This document shows positions 8,552-16,142 of a stretch of 25,469 bases of DNA, in pieces. Both the position numbers and the translations under genes were made by a program. This stretch comes from CAZRHR01 sp964599915. GTDB taxonomy: Bacteria > Bacteroidota > Bacteroidia > CAIKAF01. How positions within the stretch are numbered: the stretch's first letter is position 1; each line of letters opens with the position of its first letter. The stretch is taken from assembly GCA_964599915.1 (NCBI GenBank), contig CAZRHR010000040.1:1-25469 (forward strand), in the 5' to 3' direction. The notes beneath the pieces were generated by a model. The model worked only from the letters and a program-made list of their open reading frames with translations, was not told where the DNA came from and did not search any database.

Positions 8552-11500
8552 TTAGAAGGAGAGGATGGCACCAAAACGAATTCTGCGGGGAAGGCTGAAA
8601 TTCCGTGGATCGTTTACTTTCAAAGTATACATGTCGCGGAAAGCCAGCGGGTCAATTTGCCCCTGGATAAAGGGTTGGAACTGAGGAGCTGTCAGGTAAC
8701 CATCATCATCTGGATTACCGGTCGCTGCATATACAGAAATGGTATTGGCAATATCAAATACGTTCAAAATCTGGAAGTAAAGATTCAAAGAAGAGGTGCG
8801 TGGTTTCTTTCCATCGCTGCCTTCTTTCTTCCAAGTAATGTTGATGTCTTTGTCCACCAATAAATCGATGTTGAATTCCCATGGAAGACGGGCACCATTG
8901 ATAGAACCTAGCAATGAAGGCTGACCTCCATTGGCAATTTGTGTACCTGTAACGTTGCTTTGGCGGGTAAAAGGAACACCGGAACCACCGCGAAGGGTTG
9001 CACTGAAGCCAAGGTTTTCCAGTAACCATCTCATTCCTTCAGAACCAATGTAGGTCTGATTTGCCTTATTACCGAAGTTAAATACAAAGAACCCGGTGAA
9101 AAGGTGACGACGGTCGTAATTGGTAGGTACAGTGGTACGCAAGTTGGGCTGACCTGAGTTCACAAGGTTAAGTGCAGAGGTATTGTCTGAACCCGTTCCA
9201 TCTGCAAACTGTAAGGTATAAGAAGCCGTTAAAGTGATGTTGGATTTTGGGCGAAGTTGGTATTCAAAAGAAACCCCTTTTACCGTACCAAAGTCAATGT
9301 TATCCCAGGTTCCATAGGTTCTTGGGAAAGCTTCATTTACACGAACCAATGCGATCATGTCGCGCAATTCACGATAGAAGGCAGAAATGGTAAGGGCAGA
9401 ACGCTTAGACTCACCCAATGCAGAGCGGAATCCAAGAGAAAAGTCTGTTGTGCGCTCAGGACGCAAGTTTGGATTGTTGAAGAACACACCGTTTGTGTTG
9501 TAAGAAGCGTTGTCCCAGAAGAAATAATCCAATGGGTTCAGACGAACCGCACCGGAAGGACGCTGGGTCAATACATCATAGTATGCGTTGAAGCCCACGT
9601 GCTGAGAAATGGGGAAAGAGAAGGAGATACGCGGCATCACGTTGACCTGTGGCGTGTAATCTACGAATGAACCGCTCGGGCTAAAGCCTTGAGATTGGAC
9701 ATTATCAGCAGGGTTAACCATCAAAGGCTGTACACGACCACTGGCTGTTCTTAGAAGCGCGGGGTCATTGATGACCTGACCAGAGGCATTGTACCAAATG
9801 TTTCCATTTCTGTAACCTAAAATCTCTGTCGGATTCTCACGGTCATTCACATAAACCACATAGTTGTCTTCAATGTTGGAAGGGTGGTTCACCGCATTTC
9901 CACCAAGATTGGCAACCTCGCCACGTGTGCGGGTTTGATATAAGGAGTATGGGTCGCGCAATACACTTTGGTTGGCATCAAAACGATCCACACGAACACC
10001 TACGTTAAAGATGATATCTTGGAAAGTGAATTTATCCGAAATGTATCCGGCCATATAAATGGGCTGGAAAGAACCGATGGGACGGGTAAAGTTGCCAAAC
10101 TCATCACGGGCAGTAAAGAAATCATCAAAGGTGACATTGCCTCCTGTGCGATTTCCATACACATCATATCCGTAATAATTGACGACATTCCCTCCTTGGT
10201 TCAATAGTTCATCCGCACTAAACATGTTAATGCTGAAGAAACCCGGGTCATACTTGTCTACATCAACAAAATCCAATCCATCTACATCTAATCCTAGACG
10301 CTGACGAAGGTTCCAGTCGAAGAAGGACTGACCTACCCCGAACTTGTAACCGGTTTCAGCGGTACGGGTTTCATCTTCACGATAAAGGAAAGGATAGTTG
10401 ATGGTATCCTGGAATACGCCATTTTGGTCGAATACCAATTGAGGATTGGCAGTATCGATGGTTCCAAGGTGGCGGTTGGTGTTGAGGAAAGCTAAACGCC
10501 AAAGACCTACTGGAGAAAGGCTGTAGAAGTTGTCGTTCCGTTGTTCAAATTCAAAACCAATACGGATGTCATGGTTCTTGATGTTAGCAGAACCCTGACC
10601 AACGACACGGAACTGGTTGTTGTCAGAAATCTGATAACTATTGAACTGTGTGCCCACACTATTCCATAGACCATACACACTGCGTGGGCCTTGGCCATTG
10701 AGAAGACCACCACCATTTTGAATGTTGGGGAATTCATCATAGACACCACGTGGGTCATCATAGAAAGTATAGTACTGAGAAGTAACGGCAGAAGAAAGCG
10801 GATTAAGGTTACCCGGAGTAAAGGCTACAAGGGTATCTTGGAACCCGGCAAACAACCAACCGGAAGTGTTGGACCTTGGGTCAAAACCAAAAGTGGGGTA
10901 CACAGGACGACGGAACACCTCGAAGCGTCCCACGTGCCCATAGTCGAAGAAACGGTTTCCATGGTTCACGTCCTCCACCGTACTGCGGCCATTCAAATAA
11001 TCTACTTGTAAACTTACAAGGGCATTACGAATGGTGCGGTCTTTGCGCGCTGTATCTTCTTTGAAACGGTGGGTAATTCTTCCCCATGCATTCCAGGTAA
11101 AGCCAGTAGAACGACCGTTATTTTCCCAGTTAAACAGAGAGTTATTGTATGTAGTTCCATCCCGTCCACCCACTTGACTGCTCATGGCCACATAGCCACC
11201 AGCAGATACGGTTGTATAAAAGGAAGGGGCATAGTCAAGTTTAGCTTGAGCGGTCAAACTTTGAGAAGCAACGTTTTGGCGTACTGGAATTCTTTCGAAA
11301 TCAGAACGGCGCAGGTACTCTGCATTTAGACGGGTACCGCTACCGGTTTCGGCGAGGCGAATAGGCTCAAGGGTAATGCGGTCACGCACATCGTCACGCA
11401 CCTTCCAGCTTCCCCCACGAACGGGGTTTGGATCAGCTGCATATACACCTTCAACAGAAGATAAGAAACCTAAAACAGGTATTTTTGCTTTGTTGGGAGA

Positions 11501-12292
11501 GGTAGGGTCGACCCTACGGGCCAAAGGACCACCGATAACACCAGAGAAAAGGGCATCACCCCAACGGTCTAGAAACTGAGAGGTACGACCTTCCACGCCG
11601 CCAAAAAATTTGTTGGAAATAGAACGGGTGGTAATCAATATGAGACCGCCAGTTGCATCTCCGAATTCAGCAGGTACACCACCAAGAATTACTTGAGTTT
11701 CTTGCAAGGCTTCACGAGGGAGGCTGGCAGACCCACCACGAATTTTTACCCCATCAATAAATACGGTGGCTCCGCTACGTGCACCCCGAATATTTCCCAC
11801 TTCACCATCTCTGGAGAATACACCGGGAGCGAGGGTTGCAGCAGCAAAAGCGCCCCGACCGGGAACTTTCATGATGTCCTCACGTGTAAGGCTAAAGCCT
11901 TGAACGGTGTTATCCACTTCGATGAGTGGTTTTTGTTCCGTGAAATTAATTTCTACAAGCTCCCGTCCTTTAGATACCGTGAAGTCCGCAAAAGAGATAC
12001 GGCCACCAGACTGTACCAGGACAGATTTCTTGGATTGACCAAACTCAATTGAGGATACTTGCACCTCGTAATTTCCCGCGGGAATCGCTTTAAAGAGGTA
12101 AATCCCATCAATATCCGTTTGGGTACCCCTGAACTGGATGCCGTCTTTTAACAAAATTACGTTTGCAAAAGGCACAGGCTCACCTGTATTGTCTTTCACA
12201 GTACCTCTTACGTCTCCGGTGGAACCCTGCCCGAATACCCAGCCGGGGAGCGTCAAAATTGCCACCATGAACCCTAGTAGATGCTTCATCAT
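8552..12292 (-). CDS. TonB-dependent outer-membrane receptor with carboxypeptidase-regulatory-like N-domain
   Basis: A 1246-residue outer-membrane receptor expected to import a ligand, or to act at the surface, with energy from TonB-ExbB-ExbD. In order: signal peptide to about residue 21 (FG before Q), a carboxypeptidase-D regulatory-like beta-sandwich (about 25-105; GTVKDNTGEPVPFANV, TQTDIDGIYLF), then the plug (about 130-215) with GNIRGARSGATVFIDGVKIRG. A long beta-barrel follows and ends in the aromatic residue of FGAILSF, as barrel insertion requires. No SusD partner is adjacent; instead the T9SS cargo starts 6 nt downstream. It is larger than most SusC proteins. The ligand cannot be inferred. 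The start is ATG ATG at 12292/12289, about 45 nt after a predicted transcription start. Confidence 0.93.
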   Translation of the reverse strand: MMKHLLGFMVAILTLPGWVFGQGSTGDVRGTVKDNTGEPVPFANVILLKDGIQFRGTQTDIDGIYLFKAIPAGNYEVQVSSIEFGQSKKSVLVQSGGRISFADFTVSKGRELVEINFTEQKPLIEVDNTVQGFSLTREDIMKVPGRGAFAAATLAPGVFSRDGEVGNIRGARSGATVFIDGVKIRGGSASLPREALQETQVILGGVPAEFGDATGGLILITTRSISNKFFGGVEGRTSQFLDRWGDALFSGVIGGPLARRVDPTSPNKAKIPVLGFLSSVEGVYAADPNPVRGGSWKVRDDVRDRITLEPIRLAETGSGTRLNAEYLRRSDFERIPVRQNVASQSLTAQAKLDYAPSFYTTVSAGGYVAMSSQVGGRDGTTYNNSLFNWENNGRSTGFTWNAWGRITHRFKEDTARKDRTIRNALVSLQVDYLNGRSTVEDVNHGNRFFDYGHVGRFEVFRRPVYPTFGFDPRSNTSGWLFAGFQDTLVAFTPGNLNPLSSAVTSQYYTFYDDPRGVYDEFPNIQNGGGLLNGQGPRSVYGLWNSVGTQFNSYQISDNNQFRVVGQGSANIKNHDIRIGFEFEQRNDNFYSLSPVGLWRLAFLNTNRHLGTIDTANPQLVFDQNGVFQDTINYPFLYREDETRTAETGYKFGVGQSFFDWNLRQRLGLDVDGLDFVDVDKYDPGFFSINMFSADELLNQGGNVVNYYGYDVYGNRTGGNVTFDDFFTARDEFGNFTRPIGSFQPIYMAGYISDKFTFQDIIFNVGVRVDRFDANQSVLRDPYSLYQTRTRGEVANLGGNAVNHPSNIEDNYVVYVNDRENPTEILGYRNGNIWYNASGQVINDPALLRTASGRVQPLMVNPADNVQSQGFSPSGSFVDYTPQVNVMPRISFSFPISQHVGFNAYYDVLTQRPSGAVRLNPLDYFFWDNASYNTNGVFFNNPNLRPERTTDFSLGFRSALGESKRSALTISAFYRELRDMIALVRVNEAFPRTYGTWDNIDFGTVKGVSFEYQLRPKSNITLTASYTLQFADGTGSDNTSALNLVNSGQPNLRTTVPTNYDRRHLFTGFFVFNFGNKANQTYIGSEGMRWLLENLGFSATLRGGSGVPFTRQSNVTGTQIANGGQPSLLGSINGARLPWEFNIDLLVDKDINITWKKEGSDGKKPRTSSLNLYFQILNVFDIANTISVYAATGNPDDDGYLTAPQFQPFIQGQIDPLAFRDMYTLKVNDPRNFSLPRRIRFGAILSF

Positions 12293-12341
12293 ATCCGTTT
12301 GGATTTATATTTTGGGAGATGACCCCTGGTTTTTCGCCCCG

Positions 12342-12371
12342 TAAAAGTAATTAATTAAGGGGTTTTAACAA
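12342..12371 (-). promoter_or_regulatory. Predicted promoter of the receptor-cargo-PorV operon
   Basis: On the minus strand TTG (12371-12369), a 19-nt spacer and TACTTTTA (12349-12342) fit the Bacteroidota promoter, with one mismatch at the last base of the -7 box. It predicts a leader of about 45 nt before the receptor ATG at 12292. Confidence 0.5.
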
Positions 12372-12398
12372 GAAGTTCATCAAAACTTCATTTATTTT

Positions 12399-12827
12399 TT
12401 ATGTATGTGGGCGATTAAGTATTGCTTGCCAAATAATTGCGTTTCGAAATTCGTCCTGTAAAGGCGTCCTTGTTGAAAGATCTTTTGTTTGATAAGCTAC
12501 ATCTTCCGCCCCTTTTTTCACCTTTGGCGAAGTTTCCGAAGAGATGGCTTCTAAGCTTCCCGCCATGGCCATTTCTTCATCTTCTGTGGACGTCATGTCC
12601 GGCTCTCCCGACCATTTTTGATACGTTTCTAACAAGGCGCGTCGCGAGGCTTCATAACGCTTTTTGGCCTCTGCCGCCTCATATTCGCTTACACTTCTTT
12701 GGGGAAACGTATGCGTAGGGACGGACTTAGGCTTGGGCGGAACTTGCTTCTTACCCTTCTTGACCACCGTAGTGATTAGCCAAAAAGCACCCAAGATTAA
12801 ATAGAGAATTATTTTTATGTCGTCCAT
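12399..12827 (-). CDS. Small membrane-anchored protein of unknown function
   Basis: A 142-residue protein that I do not assign to a characterised family. One N-terminal membrane helix (about residues 4-22, IIKILYLILGAFWLITTVV-like) is followed directly by a basic KKGKK stop-transfer stretch. After it comes a long charged, partly helical cytoplasmic region (EYEAAEAKKRYEASRRALLETYQKW). The end, FRNAIIWQAILNRP, resembles the conserved tail of small Bacteroidota membrane proteins that I know only as hypothetical. An upstream in-frame start at 12890 is unlikely because a full-consensus promoter lies inside that extension. The gene follows no close neighbour on its strand and is transcribed towards the receptor operon. 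Confidence 0.8.
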   Translation of the reverse strand: MDDIKIILYLILGAFWLITTVVKKGKKQVPPKPKSVPTHTFPQRSVSEYEAAEAKKRYEASRRALLETYQKWSGEPDMTSTEDEEMAMAGSLEAISSETSPKVKKGAEDVAYQTKDLSTRTPLQDEFRNAIIWQAILNRPHT

Positions 12828-12847
12828 GTGTAAATGTACCGTTATTT

Positions 12848-12878
12848 CAAATTTATTCACATTTCCAATGAATACAAA
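12848..12878 (-). promoter_or_regulatory. Full-consensus promoter that fixes the start of the 12827 gene
   Basis: Minus strand: TTTG (12878-12875), a 19-nt spacer, then TAAATTTG (12855-12848). Every specified base of the TTTG/TAnnTTTG consensus matches. The start of transcription should be near 12842-12845, only about 15-18 nt before the ATG at 12827. Confidence 0.8.
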
Positions 12879-13037
12879 TGACAAAAACACCCCCGTGTCG
12901 GTTCATTTTTTGTTGAAAAAAAACGCAGCCAGAAGAATTTATATCAATAGAATACAAGTAAAATATTGTTTATCTGAATTTTAATTACTGACACAAATTT
13001 AAATTTTTCTTAAAAAAACGAACTTTACACCACCTTC

Positions 13038-13442
13038 CTAAGGTCGATACCTTTTTCTTCTGATGTCTCTTTTCCACTGACGAAGATGCTTTTTCATTCG
13101 GCGTCTGGTTTTGGGATCTTGTATGTCTAAATGTCTCGTTTTTAATTTTTTAGAAGCTCTTTTCCTTTCTCTTTTTTCTTTTGGTGTAATGCTTGCCTCG
13201 GCATTTTCCTTCATTTTCCGTTCGTTCCTGCGCTCTACCCTTTTTGCCCGGCCAGTGGTTTTACGCATGGTTTTGGCATGTTGCAGAAAATCTGTCCTTT
13301 GTAGAGCTGTCAGTTTTTTCCTTGAACGTTTAGGTTTGGCATCTGCTTGTTGGTTTGTACCGAAACCAATTCTTTGGGCGGGAAGCTCCAAGCTCAGTAT
13401 AAGGAGAAAAAAAAGCCAAAGGCAGATTCGAAACGCGCTCAT
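13038..13442 (-). CDS. Small secreted, extremely basic protein (Lys/Arg-rich), unknown function
   Basis: A 134-residue protein with a clear signal peptide (CLWLFFLLILSLELPAQ, cut near residue 23). The mature part has about 43 Lys/Arg in some 111 residues against about 11 Asp/Glu. It has no cysteine and is predicted to be mostly helical or disordered, with clusters such as KREKRERKRASKKLK-like stretches. I recognise no family. Its ATG overlaps the stop of the upstream metalloprotease-like gene by 4 nt (ATGA), so the two are co-translated. Such a charge could bind nucleic acid, polyanionic polysaccharide or the cell envelope, but that is inference. No convincing terminator follows; there is only a weak CCTT/AAGG hairpin followed by seven T. 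Confidence 0.75.
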   Translation of the reverse strand: MSAFRICLWLFFLLILSLELPAQRIGFGTNQQADAKPKRSRKKLTALQRTDFLQHAKTMRKTTGRAKRVERRNERKMKENAEASITPKEKRERKRASKKLKTRHLDIQDPKTRRRMKKHLRQWKRDIRRKRYRP

Positions 13443-15550
13443 GGCCTTTGAATTTCACCGTCCACGATAAACTTTCCGCCCCTTTTTACCCTGATTTTAG
13501 CTCCCTTTTCCAACACACAAGTGGCACCTTTCATTAGGTGAAGTGTTGCACCAGCGCCAATTCGAATGCTGGCCCTTTTTTTTAAGTGAAGTACAGCACC
13601 AGGTTTTATTTCAAAAAGGGTTGGTTCGGCTAAATCATAACTTCCATCCGCATTCCGAATTCCGGCAGGTGATACAGGACTGCTCCCCCGCTCCAACGAA
13701 AGGGTTCTCCCCGTTTCTAGGACCAAAGGTTTTTGCGCCACATTGGGGGATAACCGAAGTTGCCCGCACCACCGAACATGGTTACGAATGGTCCAATCTT
13801 GCCAATCGATTCGAACCAAAAGGCCTGAGTTTCCATCGGGTGCCAAACCTTCTTTTACCAACTGAATACGGAACCCGTTGAGGTTAATCTCTCGATTTTC
13901 AAAAGCGGCAGGCGGCCATGCAACGCGTTTGTTTTCAAAATCTGTAGCGAGGGTGTAAATGGGGACGGGCGAGGGGTTGGTACTCAGCGAAAACTCCGTT
14001 TGGCTATTGGAAAAAGAAAAAGCGTCGAGGTCGTCGCCGCCGGCCCAAAAGTTATAGACCAAGCTATCTCCTATCCATTCAGAAAGGCCGGCTTGTACTG
14101 TATCTCCATAATAAAGCCGCCCATCTTGGTTTTGATCCGCCACTTGCCAAAGGTCATGGTAACCGGTCATGGGATTCGGACGCGACCAGCTGCGCCGGAT
14201 GGGCAAACTTGCATTTCCCCACTGGCAATGTCCATGCTTTGGTGGTTGAATTTGCTCATAATCGTAATATATGTCGAAGCGTCCTTCAGCTGAAATGGGA
14301 ATCAAGAAGCCGGCGAGTCCGTTGGGCAAATCTTTTCTTGGGCTGTAAATGTCTGCATTTCCGCAGGTTTGGTCTTTACCAATCTGATAATAAGCAAAAA
14401 GGCCCGCCGGACCACATGGAGAGGCTGACGAAGTGCGCCTTGCACAGGCCAGATTGGAATCAATCCAGCAATCGGTGGGGGCTTCCATCCGCCGGTATTC
14501 CAACCATAGATATTGGTTTTTTACTTCAGGACGGGCCGACGCACCTAAATCTAATTGAATACGCACGGCATCTCCTGAGGGCAAAAAATCCCTGAGCCAG
14601 AGGTATGTGGTTCCATCTTCAAGTTTAGCTTTAAAGTCTGTAGGCATCGGATGACCTGATGAATCCAAGGCGCCAATGGACCATTCGCGGTCTTTGGGTT
14701 TCCAGTCCATCATCCAGCGATCCCAACCACAAGCAGAAAGCATCGGGGAAAAAAGTTGGGCGGTAGCACCATAATTTAATCCCATGGCCAAAGTGGTGTG
14801 CCAGCCTCTTCCTCCGGCGGTATGCCAGTGATTTCCACCAAAAATGCCATGCAAGTGTTCCGCCACGGTGGTATGAATGCCCTGCCCTCGGCCATAGCCA
14901 TTGTTAAAGGATGAGATGTTATTGGTGCCCGCCCAATTGGCAAAAGGCTGTCCTTGGTAAGCGGTAACGCCAAAACCTGCATTGGGATTGGTTTGCCAAC
15001 CATGCAAATAGCGGTTGTTCTTCCAAACCACATAAACAAGGTCTGCTTTTCCGTCGGGCACTTTGAGGTTAGGCTTTCCAGAAGAGGTCATGGTCCATTG
15101 GTCAAAAACGGTCCAGGGTAGCCCCGCGGGAGAAATGGACCGTTCAGGCTTTTTCATTTTCCGAAAAACGGCATCCACATTGTAGGTTCCGGCTGACATT
15201 TCCTGGCAAGAAACGGTTATTTTTTCCGGCCAGCTATCGCCCAAAATCACATACTGTCCAAAGCTTGCCTGCTGATAAAAGGCGGTGACGACCCCATGGG
15301 CGCGGTCTTGGGCAAATGCATCCACCAGATCATCTTTGCGTGGTGGTAATCCGATGGTAGGCCAATCATCTGCAAAGCCAGCATCAGAAAAACCTCCAGG
15401 ACAATTTCCCAAACTATAATCGACCTCGGCAAAAACCACCAATACATATAAAGTGTCTCTGGTGGGCAAACTTACGCCATTGGAGATACACAAGGGTGCC
15501 TGCGCGAAGACAGAAGAAAAAAGACTCCAGAAAATAACCAGCCTGAACAT
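13439..15550 (-). CDS. Secreted metalloprotease-like protein with degenerate zinc motif and C-terminal beta-solenoid repeats
   Basis: A 703-residue exported protein. The signal peptide is MFRLVIFWSLFSSVFAQ. The region after it (LYVLVVFAEVDYS, then AFYQQASFGQY) resembles secreted metallopeptidases of the M6/gluzincin-like type. The place where HExxH is expected reads TTVAEHLHGIFGGNHWH, so residues 230-234 are AEHLH: glutamate and second histidine are present, but alanine replaces the first zinc histidine. H243 may be the third ligand position. The last 53 residues form about six short repeats of the type AxLxLxxG, like a small beta-solenoid, and no classical T9SS sorting domain is evident. I chose the ATG at 15550 over the GTG at 15583 because a promoter -33 element overlaps that GTG. 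It heads a two-gene operon. The protein may be an inactive peptidase or binding protein. Confidence 0.72.
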   Translation of the reverse strand: MFRLVIFWSLFSSVFAQAPLCISNGVSLPTRDTLYVLVVFAEVDYSLGNCPGGFSDAGFADDWPTIGLPPRKDDLVDAFAQDRAHGVVTAFYQQASFGQYVILGDSWPEKITVSCQEMSAGTYNVDAVFRKMKKPERSISPAGLPWTVFDQWTMTSSGKPNLKVPDGKADLVYVVWKNNRYLHGWQTNPNAGFGVTAYQGQPFANWAGTNNISSFNNGYGRGQGIHTTVAEHLHGIFGGNHWHTAGGRGWHTTLAMGLNYGATAQLFSPMLSACGWDRWMMDWKPKDREWSIGALDSSGHPMPTDFKAKLEDGTTYLWLRDFLPSGDAVRIQLDLGASARPEVKNQYLWLEYRRMEAPTDCWIDSNLACARRTSSASPCGPAGLFAYYQIGKDQTCGNADIYSPRKDLPNGLAGFLIPISAEGRFDIYYDYEQIQPPKHGHCQWGNASLPIRRSWSRPNPMTGYHDLWQVADQNQDGRLYYGDTVQAGLSEWIGDSLVYNFWAGGDDLDAFSFSNSQTEFSLSTNPSPVPIYTLATDFENKRVAWPPAAFENREINLNGFRIQLVKEGLAPDGNSGLLVRIDWQDWTIRNHVRWCGQLRLSPNVAQKPLVLETGRTLSLERGSSPVSPAGIRNADGSYDLAEPTLFEIKPGAVLHLKKRASIRIGAGATLHLMKGATCVLEKGAKIRVKRGGKFIVDGEIQRP

Positions 15551-15555
15551 CAAAG

Positions 15556-15586
15556 GCAAGATACGCTGTTTGGGTATTGGCACAAA
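15556..15586 (-). promoter_or_regulatory. Predicted promoter of the metalloprotease-like operon (leaderless type)
   Basis: Minus strand: TTTG (15586-15583), a 19-nt spacer, TATCTTGC (15563-15556). The -33 match and spacing are perfect, and the -7 box deviates in its last two bases. It ends 5 nt before the ATG at 15550. Confidence 0.5.
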
Positions 15587-15628
15587 GATTCCATCCGTGG
15601 AAATAAAGCAAAAATGGTGTGGAAGCCT

Positions 15629-15636
15629 TATCTTCG
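15629..15636 (+). promoter_or_regulatory. Candidate -7 element of the Rieske-like lipoprotein gene
   Basis: TATCTTCG is one base off TAnnTTTG and ends 3 nt before the ATG at 15640. No TTTG is visible at -33, so the call is weak alone. Its spacing to the ATG repeats that seen at other genes in this window. Confidence 0.35.
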
Positions 15637-15639
15637 GGT

Positions 15640-16071
15640 ATGAAAAGAATACTCATGGTCTTTGGCTGGCTCATGTTATTGGGCTGCACGGGGGTATTAC
15701 CGCCCAATATTCCAAATGTGCCAGTGGATCAAACTATTTTTATTTTTGACGCACAATATGCTGCATTACAAGGAGTTGGTGGCTATGCCGAACTGCCAGG
15801 TGGGTCAAGAGGCATTATCGTATTCCGTGTGAGCATTGACCGCTTTAATGCGTACGAAATGCATTGCCCGTATGAAAGTAGCGGAACCTGCGGACGCGTA
15901 AGGCCAGATGATACAGGGTTATTTCTTGTAGACGATGATTGCGGGGGCGACGGTTGTGGCTCGCGTTTCAATATCATTGATGGCTCCGTGGTAAGCGGTC
16001 CGTCCTTTTACCCGTTGGTTCAATACCAAGTAGTCTTATCCGGGCAGGGTATCCTCAGGGTGTTCAATTGA
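15640..16071 (+). CDS. Lipoprotein with Rieske-like domain lacking the Fe-S ligands
   Basis: A 143-residue predicted lipoprotein. The signal peptide ends in the lipobox LLGC (Cys16). The C-terminal part follows the layout of a Rieske [2Fe-2S] fold: a first loop HCPYESSGTCGRV, a second loop around GDGCGSRFNIIDGSVVSGP, then FYPLVQYQVVLSG, which parallels the usual GSxFD..G....GPA..PL..Y.V. However, the paired CxH and CxxH ligands are not intact: CPH is CPY and the CHGS site is CGS. It therefore probably does not hold a cluster, although the four cysteines could form disulfides. The gene is divergent from the metalloprotease-like operon, with 89 nt between the starts. An in-frame ATG at 15619 lies upstream but would add residues before the basic n-region. 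Confidence 0.72.
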   Translation: MKRILMVFGWLMLLGCTGVLPPNIPNVPVDQTIFIFDAQYAALQGVGGYAELPGGSRGIIVFRVSIDRFNAYEMHCPYESSGTCGRVRPDDTGLFLVDDDCGGDGCGSRFNIIDGSVVSGPSFYPLVQYQVVLSGQGILRVFN

Positions 16072-16142
16072 GGAAAATGTGCTAGGAATCATTTTACCTA
16101 AAACACTGAAAGTAAAGGAATTCAAGAGAAACCTAACTTAGC

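Noticed and set aside
9257..9670. Plus-strand open frame of 137 codons inside the receptor gene
   Set aside because: It is antisense to a clear TonB-dependent receptor, has no protein-like composition, and is explained as a shadow of the coding strand.
12879..13037. Small RNA or extra promoter in the AT-rich gap
   Set aside because: A TAAATTTG box occurs on the minus strand near 12996, but its -33 element is poor and no gene or structure starts at the right distance.
15551..15583. GTG start for the metalloprotease-like gene
   Set aside because: It would sit on the -33 element of the promoter and would add 11 residues before a complete signal peptide.
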